A stretch of DNA of 64,000 nt from contig NC_079510.1 in assembly GCF_030052815.1 (NCBI RefSeq), positions 29,341,823 to 29,405,822 on the forward strand, given 5' to 3'. The translations under genes were made by a program, and so were the position numbers. Below the pieces are notes generated by a model. The model did not search any database. It had not been told where the DNA came from and was given only the letters and a program-made list of their open reading frames with translations. How positions within the stretch are numbered: position 1 is the stretch's first letter; each line of letters starts with the position of its first letter. Of the stretch, positions 19,191 through 31,650 are shown piece by piece. The DNA comes from Hevea brasiliensis (lineage: Eukaryota > Streptophyta > Magnoliopsida > Malpighiales > Euphorbiaceae).

Positions 19191-21403
19191 GAGTCGATGC
19201 CTCGGGTTCTTTTCCGGTATTCTTTTCGAATGAAACACACAATTTTATAGTGTTTCAATATCATAATTTATCATAAGTCCAAAACTAAATTCAAATCTAT
19301 TTATATCTAGCTTTAATATGCTTAACTTAATATTCTTTAAAATTTGTATTTCGAGGTTACTATTTATGATACTATTCAAGTCAAATTATTGACTTTCTCA
19401 TGCTTAATAGGTATGAGAATTTTAATTTCACCCACATACCACATTTTGGTTACCTAATTTGTTGGTTTTGGTTGTTTCCTCAAATTTTAAGTCTCATAGG
19501 TGAAATTTCCAAATTTCAGATTTATTGTCATGTTTTGCACTATTTCATTGCTCAAGTTGCTGTTAAAATTTGACTAAGTTTTCTTCATAGACGTTGTTCC
19601 TTATTGTCTTAACTTTATTTTCCTTTTTGAATCACTCAATTTGGAGTTTTTTAGCCTAAGTTATGGCCATTTGAACATGGCTGGCCGGATTTGGTGTTAA
19701 GCAGAATTCTGGGCATTTTTTGGATATTGGCAATTTTTTGTACACTGACTGCAGGTGACTTTTTGGACAGGTTATGGTCAAAATTTGAGTTTGTTTTCTT
19801 CATAAAAGTTGTAGGGCTTTGTCTCAGCTTTCTATCGGTATAAAATTTAGGTCATTTGGACCTTCTTAGATTATGTTATGGTCATTTACATAACTACTAT
19901 TTATTTGGTTATTTTTGTACAGGTTAGTGTGCCTAATTCCAGATTTGGCCTAATTGTTCACTAAGTTATGGTCATTTTCTGGGCATGATTCCTAAATGAA
20001 AAATGGTCCATTTTGTGTCTAATTTCATTTCCAATTAGCCTCACACCAATTGGGTTGGTAAATTTTCAGTTTTGGTCCCTGAAATGGACCTAGGTCAAGC
20101 TGTTTGCATAATGACCCTAACCAATCCGAATTGAAACTTAGTTCTAACAATTCATACACCACAAATGATCACAATTGACCATTTCTCAACTCAAATAAGG
20201 TCAATAGCATCAATTGACCAATTCTCAACTTTTTCTCCAATTTTTCAAAATGCTCAAAACCCTAATTACATAGAGTTCAAATCTAATGCATTCAAAACAT
20301 ATATCCATACTTCACATACACAACTCAACCTAAACAACCATTCAAACACCTCAAAATCATTCATTTCAAATCCTAAATAAGGCTGGCCAAAATTCTTGTT
20401 TGGTCCCCTAACAATTGTTTTCTTTTAATTTTAAGTTAAGATCTAAGTTACTTACACTAAAAATATAAGTATTAAACAATAAATTTTCAATTCAAACCAC
20501 TAACCTTAAACTTTGAAGTTCAACTCTTCAATTTCTTCCTTTTCTTCTTTTCTTTCCTTTCTCTAAAGCTTTCTTAAGTTGAACTAACAAGTTTTTATGG
20601 TTTAGTTTGGGGTTAAAGTAGGATTAAATGGTTGGAAAAAAGCTTGGATTCAAGCTTTCATGGAGTTTCCGTGGTGGCTAGTGAGAGAGAGGAAGCCGGC
20701 CACTTGGGTGGAGAAGAAAAGTGCTTTTATTTTTTTCAATTTTATGTTTAATTTATGTCTTTTAGTCTTAGTTGACTTGGTCAATTATATAGAAAAAAAT
20801 CAAAGTTAGTTTTGACATCATGATGATGTCATCCAATGATGTAAGCATGATGTAACTAAACTTTTTCTTTTTTTTTTTGTATTTATTTTTTCACTAGTTT
20901 TTTAATTTAATTCTTGATCCCAAAATTTTCTTTTCTCTGATTTTATTTGACAGTTAGGTCAGGAGTCAGCTCTAGGGGGTGAATTGACCAAATTGCCCCT
21001 CGCTGATTCAATCCTATTTGCAAATTATTCGACATTTCTTCCGGATCTCTGACCTAATTATTTGACCTGCTTAATAACTCTTTTTCGTGATTTTTTCTTT
21101 TCCACTGTGTTCGCAATATTGCTAAGGACCGCGGCGTCACATTTTTCGGTTTGAAATTTGAGTTTAGATTGACCTCGTAGTCATTTCCCGAGAAGGTCAC
21201 CCATCGCTGTGACTCCCGGCTCATTTAACTTTTTATGCTTTGTTTTTCTTCTTTATACTTAACTATTTAACAATTACTAATTATTTGTGTTTAGGGCTTA
21301 ACTAGGTGTCTTAGACATGATTCTAATCCCTTTAACTGTCCGGACCGATACCGATCACCAAAACAGTGAAATATATCAGGCTATGCAAATAGGGGTGTTA
21401 CAT
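19191..21403 (-). repeat. right (5') LTR of the chromovirus, 3' part deleted
   Basis: Minus strand starts TGTAACACCCC at 21403 and matches the left LTR through 19191 (GAGTCGATGCCTCGGG against GACTCGATGCCTCGGG at 8683). The part that should follow, including the hairpin block, is missing and gag joins directly. The plus-strand flank after 21403 is tagta, the expected target duplication. Confidence 0.9.
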
Positions 21404-21577
21404 AGTATACAATTTAAAACCATATTTTTTTAAACATTTTTATCAATACATAATATAGTAGAAAAATATTTCACTATTGAACTTCAGGCTACAAAAAGTT
21501 CATCAGAATAGCTTCAAATTAGAAAACCGCTATCACTCATTTAAATCTACATTAAGTATACTACGCAGTCTTATAAT

Positions 21578-21599
21578 TTATTATTATTATTATTATTAT
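21578..21599. repeat. (TTA)n microsatellite
   Basis: About seven TTA units inside the old LTR. Confidence 0.95.
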
Positions 21600-21728
21600 A
21601 CATTTTTTTTAAAACAATACCTGCGATATCATCATAGTAAGTTCATACCTCAACAGTCACACTAGCATTAGAATTGCATACTAGTTTTCATTGTTCAAGT
21701 TCCATAAAAACATGTCAAAAAGTTTATT

Positions 21729-21730
<2 letters not shown>

Positions 21731-21772
<42 letters not shown>
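21731..21772. repeat. (TA)21 microsatellite
   Basis: Forty-two bases of uninterrupted alternating TA. Length is likely to vary and could be misassembled. Confidence 0.97.
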
Positions 21773-21774
<2 letters not shown>

Positions 21775-22230
21775 CAACAAATTCATATAATATTCTGCTC
21801 AAATGGTAAGATAGAATACTCTATTGCATATATTTAACATCATATGTAAATAAAATCAAGGAATCAAACCATGTACACTAAGCTATTGTATAGTTCTTAA
21901 TTTTCATCTAACGGGTGCTGCTCCTAATCTCCTGAACTCTTATCTTTTCCCTTATCTACGTTAGTTAGAAAAACAACTAACGCTAAGTACAAATGTATGC
22001 AGTGGTACACAAAAAATATTAAATAAATAAACCAAGTAAAAACATCATATAGCATGCCATAAAAAATTAATACTCATTTATACTTACATATGAATATGAT
22101 GATAAAGATAACATATAGAAAACGGTTTCATTCAAATCATTATTCAACAAAGAATCATTTTTAAAACACATTTGTATATTTCCAAATCCAATATTAATCT
22201 CATCAGTTTGATGCAAAACCAATCCGATGG

Positions 22231-22440
22231 GCCATCTTCAAATCTCATCTCACCTCATACCTGAGGGAGTCTATATGATATCAATGTATGCACACTATCT
22301 ATATCATTGCCCAATCCATATCTATATTCCGAAGAGCCATCTTCAAATTTCATCTCACCTCATACATGAGGGAGTTTATATCATATCTATGTGTGCATAC
22401 TATTCATATCATATCCATTCAAACAACAGTGTAACCTCAA
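22231..22440. repeat. 105-bp tandem duplication in the old LTR
   Basis: Copies at 22231-22335 and 22336-22440 share GCCATCTTCAAAT and CTCACCTCATACNTGAGGGA, with about 10-15 percent differences. Its position relative to the hairpin block equals that of the duplications in two other LTRs. Confidence 0.85.
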
Positions 22441-24305
22441 CAAATGAGCAATAACCGTATCAAGCATTAGCTGTGAAATATGAAAATAATATCATAAATT
22501 CAGTTCTTTTATGTAAAAGTGTGAAAATCACAATATGGATTTATTTCCTGTAATCACAGTATCATATTCACTTCTATATCCAAATCCATCACATGATAGT
22601 CCCCGAACTACAAATCAAATTTTTCCATGTTACTCCATTTCATAAAAGCGCAACACAAATCATATTTTCAAATAAAAATTCAATATAACAATAATGTAAC
22701 TCAATCCGCTATAGTAATAAAAATATATCCAGTAGAATATAAAATATATAATAGTAAAACTATTTTCTTTTTTAACATAAATACATATAAACATAATAGT
22801 TTAATACTAGTTGTGCACAAATATCTTTTCCTCCAAAATAAGCTAATTTAACTCCTATGCATGACCCTTCATCTTTTCACCTTATGAACTGCTGTCATAC
22901 AGAGAAATACAGACATTTCAGAATAAATTTTCCAACTATTCTTTTTATTTAGTCAGTATTAGCAATTAAATATTTCCGCCTAAACTAGTTTCGCTATTTT
23001 ATTAAAAATTTACCTATCCGAAACCATAGTTAATTTTTAACCACTTAATCATTTGCTTTACTTCATTTTCAGTTCATTTAAGCATTTTTTCAAACACTTG
23101 GTGTGCAAAATTCACATGCCAAAAAGAAATAGTTTTCTTTGTTTTCAGACCCCCGAAAAATACCTTTGTATTCTCTGTCAAATGCATTTTAATCCTGCTA
23201 TTCACAGCCATCCACCCAACATCCATCCAACACCAAATAAATTCATCAAAGTGACCACCCAAAAAGAATATTTTTTCATATTCTAACACTTTTTCATACA
23301 CTTTAGTTCATAGGAAATTCGGTCCAACATCCAATCAAATGTTCCAACGCTATATTTCATGCTTATGATGCTTAATTAGCTCATTTAACTTGTTCATTTG
23401 AATCAAAACCTAATTTCCCCAAATTTTCCCATAATGGCCGAATGTCCCTCTTTAGAACCCTAAATTGATTTTGTTAAATTTTGCAAAATTGGTATTAGTT
23501 TCATGTTAAGAATGATGAAAATGATGAAAATATGCTAGAAAAACGAGTTAAACCAAGTTAAATTCATCAATCCCTCCATTTCCCTTCAAATTCAAATTTC
23601 AAGCCAACATGAACCCTAAGTTTTCTTTCTTTTAATTCATGAAATTAGGGAAGGAAAAGTAGAAATCAATTGTATAGAAGGGATTAGAAAGTAATTTACC
23701 TTGATTTAGAAGTGAAAAATCAAAATTGAAAAGCTTGAATCTTCCTCCTCCTTCCCTCCCTTCAATTCAGCCACTTCTCTCCTCTCTCTTCCTTTTTTTT
23801 TCTTTTCTCCTTTCTAATATGAATTTCTAAGGGTTTTATGGCTGTAAATTGCATATGCAAGTCACATGCCAATTCTTAATTCCAAAAATACCCTTTACCT
23901 TCCTTAAAAATGCCATTCATATCCCTTTCTACATTCTAATGCAACTTAAGTATTTCTTTTTATTTCTTTAACGTATTAATTTTTTATTGTACCTTATTTA
24001 AGTCTAAGTTAAATGTCTGACAAGATCCCACATTGATTGGAGTAGAAAAACATACCCGAATATCGATTTATATTACTTCTCAAGCTAGTCACCTATCGCT
24101 GCAACTCAAGCACATTTAACTGATTTCTAATCCATTTCTTTTGATTACTTTTAATATTAATTAACCTTTATATAATTAATTTATGACTCTTCACTTCAAA
24201 TTAAGAGTGGTTCCAACCATCATAACCATCCGGACAAGCATTACTCACCGAAATAATAGAATGCTTGGAATTGTCTAAAGTGAGGGCATTACTGAAGCCG
24301 CTACA

Positions 24306-24491
24306 TATTACACCCATCAAATAAGCCAAATGAAATAAAAATTTTCTATTGATATAATACCCCTACTCTCTCTTCACCTCTCTTATTTTTGTCAATTTTT
24401 TATCTCTTTGTCTATCTCTCCCCCATTTGTCTTTATAATACCCCTGCTCTCTCTCCTTTCTCCTTTCCCTATTCCTCTTTATGCTCTTTCC

Positions 24492-24537
<46 letters not shown>

Positions 24538-24780
24538 GGCCCCCTCTATATTAATAAAATAATTATTTATTATTTTATAATAATTAAAAATAATTTTACT
24601 ATAAAAATTTTTAGATAATTATTCATTTTATTATTAATAAATTTTAATTGGTCTATAAAAAAAATTAATTGGGGTATTTTAGTCCAAATAAATAATCAAA
24701 ATAATTATTAACTTATAAGAAAATTTTTAAAATAAAATTTTTAAAATCCACTTTTGTTGGGTGTTTAAATAACTATTGGT
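24306..24780. other. pyrimidine-rich and AT-rich spacer
   Basis: CT-rich DNA with a (CT)n microsatellite at about 24493-24535, then AT-rich DNA up to the LINE poly(A) end. No gene or element boundary recognised. Confidence 0.7.
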
Positions 24781-26815
24781 TTTTTTTTTTTTTTTTTTGA
24801 GAAGAAGTAAGGATAAATGCATTAAATAGTAAAAGCCGAAAGTACATCATCATGAACATAAGAAAGCAAATGGGAAGGTACATCCTTCATCCAAACATAA
24901 TCCAAACCTACTATATACAAAGCTTCCTTCGCCAAGAAGTGAGCTAACTTTATCACATAACGAGAAACATGAGAAAAGGAAACACTATCTAGAGCCGAAG
25001 ACAAGCTTAAAACATCATCCACTTGCATATTATGAAAAGGTGAAACTTGAGTGCCTCCTTGAAGAGCTTCTATGGAATGAAGGTCATCACTTTCAACTTA
25101 TAAGTAGTGAAACCCCGACACAATGCTATTTCTAGACTAAATTTGAGCACTTAAATCTCTGCCATTGAGGAATCTCATTTTGCTTTAACAGAACATGCAA
25201 GAGATACCATGACCTCACCCTTGTTATTAAGAATAACCATGTCTAGACCTACCACACCATTGTTTGGTGCATTGGCATTTGTGTTTGATTTGAAACGGTG
25301 GTGTGAAGGATAAGACCATAGAGTAGATGGAAAATGGATATGATTGGGACTGACCTCCCTTTGGTTAACCAACTTGCACTCGTTGCACAGATCAATATAT
25401 GAGGATATGATCTTTTCTACGTTAAAAGGAACTCCAGAGAAAATGAATTCATTCTTGGCATGCCAAACACCTTATGCAAGTATAAAGAACAGTTCCAAAT
25501 ATTCCATGTCCCGTGACTTACACAAAAATTCATTAACTTGATAGCCCAAATTTAGTGAAGTTAGACTTAAACACAGAGGACTAGCATACTAGAGCTGGGA
25601 TACAAGTGGGTAGTGAAAGAAAAGATGGTTTGTAGTTTTCGATGCCTCCATCAGATGTTATAGATGACATCAAGATCAATTGTGAATAACCATGCCCAGA
25701 CCTACCACACAATTATTTGGCACATTGGCATCTGTTTTTGATTTGAAATGGTGGTATGAAGGAAAGAACCATAAGATAGATGGTGGATGGACAAGATCGG
25801 GACTGACCTCCCTTTGGTTAATCAACTTGTACTCATTGTGCAGATCAACACATGAGGATATGATCTTTTCTATGTCAAATGGAACTTCAAAGAAAATGAA
25901 TTCATTCCTGGCACCCCAAATACCCTACGCAAGCATAATGAAGAGTTCCAAATATTCTATGTCCTATGACTTACACAAAAATTCAATAACTTGATAGCCT
26001 AAATTTAGTGAATTTAGACTCAAACACGAAAGACTAGCATACTAAAGCTGGGATACAAGTGGGCAGTGAAAGAAAAGATGGTCTACAATTTTTGATGCCT
26101 TCCCACAAATATTACAGATGACATTAAGATTAATTTGGCAGGTTTGCAAATTTTCCCTAGTGCGCAAAATGCCTCTCATCCACTTCCAACAAAAAACTCA
26201 TGCCTTAGGAGGAATTTATAATGACCAAAGTTTCTTCCACAGGCAAACTAGAATGGCTAATGAAGAAGAATTAATAGTAGAACTTAGGTGTAGCTCCTGA
26301 AGCTAATGGTAGACACTTTGGACAGAAAAAGTTCCCATTCTTTGTACTAACCCAGTAAATCCTATATGATGGGTGTTAAAAGCTGAGGGGAATTTGGAGA
26401 ACCTGGTTAACCTTAAATAGTAAAAATATAGTTCAAATAAAGGTCTCATTCCAAATATTATCTCTAATTAAGGATGATACAATAGAAATATGATGCAAAT
26501 GAGAAATAGGTGACCAAACCAAACCTCTCGACTGTGTCAGTAACCATCGATGACCCCAAATATGCGTAGTAGTGCCGTCACCTATACACCATTACAACTA
26601 AAGACCAAAAGCATCACATGTTGTTACTATACTGTGCCATATGTAACTTGGGTGAGCTCTAAGTGCTACCTTTAAAAAAAAATAGTTGGCGATATACCGA
26701 TCTTTCAGAACCTTACAGGTGAGGCTATTAGGATATTGCAAATACTGCCATACATGTTTGAGTAAAAGAGCTAGATTAAAATCATGAAATGACTGAAATC
26801 CCATATGTTAGTGTA
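24781..26815 (-). mobile_element. LINE (L1-type), 3' part, minus strand
   Basis: A T run at 24781-24798 is the poly(A) tail of a minus-strand LINE. Sense order from 26815: GFQSFHDFNLALLLKHVWQY (post-RT region); WKW-x-RGILRTRENLQTC-like sequence; a zf-RVT zinc finger CNICGKASKIVDHLFFHCPL near 26080-26140; IWGARNEFIF; then an RNase H-like end with NNGVVGLDMVILNNKGEVM (25175-25372) and VSFSHVSRYVIKLAHFLAKE (24822-25028). The RNase H entry reads NTNA where NTDA is usual. Stops and a 453-bp internal duplication disrupt it. A copia element interrupts it at 26816; the upstream parts are at 36335-37929 and 40828-41290. Confidence 0.87.
25231..26136 (-). repeat. 453-bp tandem duplication within the LINE
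   Basis: 25231-25683 and 25684-26136 are direct copies (both begin GAATAACCATG), about 88-90 percent alike by eye. The unit runs from the zinc finger to the start of the RNase H domain, so the element carries two zinc-finger/linker segments (the left one degraded) and an incomplete plus a complete RNase H start. Confidence 0.88.
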
Positions 26816-28372
26816 TGTGCATTGCAGCCAATGTGTTAATTGCAAGTATGATCACTTAATTCATGTATATATATACTTTATTCTTAATAAAAGGCTGCTT
26901 TATCTTTAATGTTTAATTTAATTTTAATGAATATTAATTAATAAAAATAAAGTCTATGGGACTTATATGCATAGCAGTGGAAATTATAATGTTGTTATAA
27001 TTATGAGATTCTGACTGCATTATAGCATTGTTCCAAAAATGTTCCTAGTCAATGTTATATCAAGATCGGACATTGATATAACTGTTGAAACCAGTACACG
27101 TTGCATTCTTTCTTTTATGAAAGGAAGCAGCAGTTCTCATTAAGCTGAGGTATGTGAGATACCTACAACCAATGTGTAAGTGCTTGTGGTGACAAGTTTG
27201 CTGAACTGACCCGTACGAGGATTCCATATGGAAGTTTACCTGTGTCTATGGAAAGACTCACGTGACAGTCGTGTAAATGTTCCTTAGACTTGAGACATTA
27301 AGTTATCTTATATAGGAATTACTATATTTTGTTACTGCTCACATGTCATTCTATATAAAGATAATGAATGTGGCAGCTGTTGGATATAGTATGAACTATG
27401 TGGAGATATTTAATTTTCAAGATAGAATTCATCACCTTAGGTAATTAAGGAAAATATTTCAATTGTTCTTAGCCAGTATGGATTGTTAAATCCTTGCGCA
27501 AGGTAAAATAAGATTGAGATCTTATTTAATTAATCAATCATACTGGGAGGACAGAAATGATTTATATATATAGCAGACATATTCCATGCATCAATGTATA
27601 AATCAAAATATTATGATGAAGGGATATTAATTATATTGACAGACTGATCACATAAAGGTTAGTCAAACCACTTTGACAAGTTCTAATATTTGGGTAGTCG
27701 TTACACATTGCTAGAAGTCAATAATGATCTACAAATATAATTAATCAATTGTGAATTGATGATAAAATTAAAGTATTAATTTTATTTAATTATATTTGTT
27801 GCCAACATATTAGGAACCTAATGGGTCACACACATAAAGACTGTAAGTGAGGAATTAAATTGGATTATCAAGTTGGACTTGATAAAAATAATTCTAGAGA
27901 CTTAAGGACTGAAGTATAAATTTTATTTACACTGCTTAATGTCCTAATAATTAAGTGTAAACTTAATTTAAAGTTTCTAAAATTATAGAAATTAATTATG
28001 TGAATTATAATTCCTATAAGGGGTCAATTTATAATTATAAAGGGTTAAATTTATAATTATAAAAGGTTGTTCCCTATAAATAGGGAAGCTTGTCTTCCAT
28101 TCTTGACAAGTGAGAAAAGAAAAAAAAAAAAAAAAAAGAGCTAGCACTCAAAACTCCCAATATTCTCTAAGAGTGTCTCACAACCGGTCTGTGTGGATAC
28201 CATCAGAGGTCGGACATCTGGATGGCTAGTGGTTTGCTACAACTAGGTTCGGTGGTCAGAAAATTCCTCAAGCTGTTTGAGGTAATTTGCTAAATAATAA
28301 AATTTTAATTATCACCATTTCATAATTAATTAAAGTTAATCTTGTTTAATTGAGAATTAATGCTTCCTAACA
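26816..28372 (+). repeat. 5' LTR of the copia element
   Basis: 1,557 bp with TG...CA ends. TATA box at 28075. The first 180 bp differ from the 3' LTR at seven sites, all transitions. A 19-base A-rich run near 28118-28137 lies just after the TATA. Confidence 0.96.
28075..28083 (+). promoter_or_regulatory. TATA box of the copia 5' LTR
   Basis: TTCCCTATAAATAGGGAAGC, repeated in the 3' LTR at 36023-36031. It sits 0.3 kb before the LTR end and sets the U3/R position. The box is inside a palindrome (CCCTATAAATAGGG). Confidence 0.8.
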
Positions 28373-28373
28373 G

Positions 28374-28386
28374 TGGTATCAAAGCC
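28374..28386 (+). promoter_or_regulatory. primer-binding site (initiator tRNA-Met)
   Basis: TGGTATCAAAGCC one base after the LTR end; complementary to the 3' end of plant initiator tRNA-Met (usual TGGTATCAGAGC), with one difference. Confidence 0.9.
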
Positions 28387-30780
28387 ATTTTAATTAATTG
28401 TGGAATGGTTTGTCGTTGTTGGTGTTAGTTGGAGTATTAAATTCATGTGATTTTATATTGTTTCTCCCCAAATTTTTTTTTCTTTCCTCTGCTCAAATTT
28501 GGATCTGAAAATTTTGAAGATTTGGGTTTTGTTTCATATAAATTTTAATATATATAAAATTAAAAAAAAAAAGAAAAATCTGAAATTTTTTTGTGTTTTG
28601 AAACCCATTTGAGGGTCTTCCAGATCGAGCAAGGAAGCTCATTTGCTGGAGATTGGCTGCGCCAAACGACCATCCGGAATGCATGTTAGATGTCCGGTGG
28701 TCTTCTTGGTGACGATGCGTCGTCCAACAGCCTCAAATGTAGCAGATTTATGGCTGTCAAAGCCATGCGAAGTCTTTGGTTGTCTGCGACAGAGAATGGC
28801 GACTTGATCTTCTTCTTTGGCCGTGATGGTCTTGAACCTGCTGCACTTGGTGGTTTCAAGTGTGAGCTGCTGGTTTTTTGGAAAACCAGACTGGACGAGG
28901 AAGGAGAAAGGGGCAGTCTGCTGCCCCTCTATTTCATGATATTTACGGTTTTGCTACTGTGTAATACTGCCATTAATTTTGCTTGTAATTGCAAAACTGC
29001 CATTGCTATTTATTTACAAAATTGCCATCGGTCATGTAGCTCTAAATAGGTTCTTGTTTTGGCAGAATTTGCAATTATGCCATTATGATTTCCTTATTCC
29101 AGTTTTGCCCTTGAATTTCCTATTGACTAAAATTAATAATTACATAATATTATTTTATTAAAATTAATTCTACTTTTGGTTTTTAAATAAATAAAATTGT
29201 GATTTTATTTTAGTTCAATTGGAAGATAAATTAAAATTGTTTAATTTAATATTAATTTTGTAAAATAGTTTCTAAAATTAATTTAGGGCGTTTGAAATAA
29301 AGGAATTTATTGAATTAAATTGTTTAATTCAATATCAATTTTGGAAATGTGTTTTCTAAAATTGATGGCAAATTATGTGTCTAAAATTATTTTAGATTTT
29401 AATTATCTAATTAGATTAGATATTGAATTAAATTGTTTAACTCACATATATATAATATTAGAAAATTGTTTCTAAATTATATATTGCATTGGGTAGTATA
29501 AAATTTGATTTAATTGTTTTGTTAAATTAATAGGTATTTAATTGTGATTAAATTACTTATTAATTAAAGGAAATTGTTTCCAAGACAATTAAATGAAATT
29601 ATTTAGTGGGAGGAACATTATATATATATTTTTTTGATTTAATATTTCTAATTGTTAGAAATATTATTTTAATTACACATGAAACCAACAACAACAATGA
29701 GGATGATTAAATTTATTTATGCATTTTAATTTGATTATAATGCATGATAGATGGTTATGGACTAAAGACCAATGTGATTGCTCTTTATATGGTTGAATGT
29801 CTCTATATTCATAAATAGGGACTGTGTTCCCTGCCTTCTCTTATATTCTGTGTTGTAAATTCTTTTCTCAACTTACTCCCCTCAAATGTAACTCGAGGTT
29901 TCTATTTCTGAAATATGTAAACGTTATATAGTTTTTAGAAAGAGTAGATAAGAAAATTATTTATGAATGTAAGCAGAAAGAGGAGCTGATGAATATACTT
30001 CAAGGAGCTGCTAAGAAGACTTGTGAGGCCTACAATGCTACTACCTAGGTTTTTGACCCTATAATTCTCTCAAATGGCTCGAGAGAATTATTTAGTAAAG
30101 TCTATAATCATCCAATTAGAAATGCATGCTAGAGGTGTATGTTATATATATGTGATGTATGATATTGCTAGCATGTTAATTAATGAGACCTAAAAGTTGG
30201 CATAGACCTAAAATCCCTCATTCAAATATTAAGTACATGTTATGAACATGATGCCTTCCATTGTTATAGTATAAATCTGAGTTCTATATTAAAGTTAACT
30301 TGTTGAGCACACTCAAGGTTGCTTTTCTCTCGAACATGTTTATGGCTATGAAATATTGGATATTTCTGAACAATGGGTTTTACTTAACTGATTCACATGA
30401 TTTGGATGAGCACACTCATGATCATGTAAAATCAGAGGCATAGTTAGGAGAAATATAAAATTATGTTTAGACAAATAGTTGTCACCTAACTGATCTTGGA
30501 GTCACATAGAGATGTGATTGATAAATAGTTATCTACCTAATTTTATTTTATTTTCATTTGTTAAGCACTCTCAAGGTCAAATAAAATTAAATGGTATTCT
30601 AGCCCACTAAGGAAATTAATGCGTTAAATATCCCGAATTAATAGTGAGGGCTATTAATTTGAGTAAAATAGTGGGAGACCAAATGGATATTAAAGACCTT
30701 ATATTAATTTGGTTAATGAAAATTATATACATGAAATTAATACAATTTTATCTTTGCATTTGTAGATCACTAATATCACC
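28387..30780 (+). other. long (2.4 kb) untranslated leader of the copia element
   Basis: AT-rich between PBS and gag ATG. A 119-codon frame (28690-29049) has no domain I recognise, and its second half is driven by a repeated CTGCCAT word, so I do not call it a gene. Runs of TTTAATTGTTTAATT-like sequence at 29220-29600 look like decayed internal repeats. Confidence 0.65.
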
Positions 30781-31650
30781 ATGAGTAACAACCATTCTCT
30801 ACGTAGCATACTAGATGCTAATAAGTTGACTGGACCAAATTTCTTGGACTGGTACAGAAACTTGAGAATTGTTCTCAAGTAAGAAAAGAGGCTATATGTC
30901 CTTGAATGTGCCAAACCCAGTATTCCTCCTGTTGATGCTCCTGAAGAGGTACTAAGTGAGTTCATTAGTCATACAGATGATGATGAGCAAGCCACATGTG
31001 TGATGTTGGCTAGCATGTCTCCTGAACTTCAAAGGCAACATGAGAATATGGATTCTCAAACTATCATTTTGCATCTCAAGGAGTTGTTTGATTCAAAATG
31101 CGGGAATGAGAGGTATGAGGCATCAAGGGAATTGTTCCGCTGTAAGATGACAGAAGGATCTTCAGTGAATGTTCATTTTCTAAAGATGATTGGCTATATT
31201 AAAAAATTAGGCCAATTGGGTTTTGTCATGGATCATGAGTTAAGTATTGACTTGGTCTTACAGTCTCTACCTCCTAGCTTCTCACAGTTCATAATGAACT
31301 TCAACATGAATCAGTTGGAAACTACATTGCCTGGACTGTTGGGAATGCTAATTACTGCTGAAGGGGAACTTAAGAAGAACAAGTCCCCTATTCTTATGGT
31401 TTAATCTTCTAAGACCAAATCCAAAAGGTCCAAGAAGAAGAATAATAAGAAGAAAGGGACTTTCCCTAAAGCACTTAAGCCTACTGGGGGCATTAAAAAG
31501 GACAAAGGTACTTGCCATCACTGTGGCAAAGAAGGTCACTGGGGGAGGAACTGTGCTGATTATCTTGCTGCATTGAAGGAGAAGAAGCTTAATGAAGCTT
31601 CTACTTCATGTATGTTTATGATTGAGATAAATTTATCCATGTCCAATTCA
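30781..31650 (+). pseudogene. copia gag
   Basis: Starts at ATG 30781 (MSNNHSLRSILDANKLTGPN, then FLDWYRNLRIVLK), the usual N-terminus of copia Gag. A stop at 30880 interrupts it. The frame then gives EQATCVMLASMSPELQRQHE, MTEGSSVNVHFLKMIGYIKK, LSIDLVLQSLPPSFSQFIMN (UBN2/retrotran_gag type capsid), a second stop at 31402, a lysine-rich linker, and one CCHC knuckle CHHCGKEGHWGRNC near 31510. Gag packages the RNA and forms the particle. The stops at 30880 and 31402 are both TAA, most simply from CAA (Gln). Confidence 0.9.

Larger units (their letters stand above)
7917..21403 (-). mobile_element. chromovirus (Tekay/Del-like Ty3/gypsy), minus strand, nested
   Basis: Internal region 10887-19190 in sense order: gag with zinc knuckle, protease, RT, RNase H, integrase and chromodomain. 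Direct LTR copies flank it (8683-10886 matches 19191-21403, only scattered substitutions). A solo LTR splits integrase at 11698-15513. The left LTR is cut at 7917 by TGTCGACA-ended DNA, and the right LTR has lost its 3' third together with the PBS and gag start. Domain order and chromodomain indicate a chromovirus; the Tekay/Del assignment rests on long LTRs and general protein resemblance. Confidence 0.88.
21404..24305 (-). repeat. old, diverged LTR of the same broad family, minus strand
   Basis: Minus strand from 24305 reads TGTAGCGG, then TAATGCCCTCACTTT, comparable with the start of the LTR at 44427. A decayed GTGTACCACTGCATAC block at 21985-22011 matches the GTGCACCACTGAG block of the others. 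Right end TG is present; the left end is not found, because the chromovirus LTR abuts at 21403. No protein domains. Contains a (TTA)n tract, a (TA)21 tract and a 105-bp duplication. Confidence 0.65.

Noticed and set aside
25692..25994. 100-aa plus-strand ORF and its neighbour at 25344-25541
   Set aside because: Antisense shadows of the LINE. Their similarity comes from the 453-bp duplication.
28690..29049. 119-aa ORF in the copia leader
   Set aside because: No domain; low-complexity, CTGCCAT-repeat-driven second half; no supporting start context.
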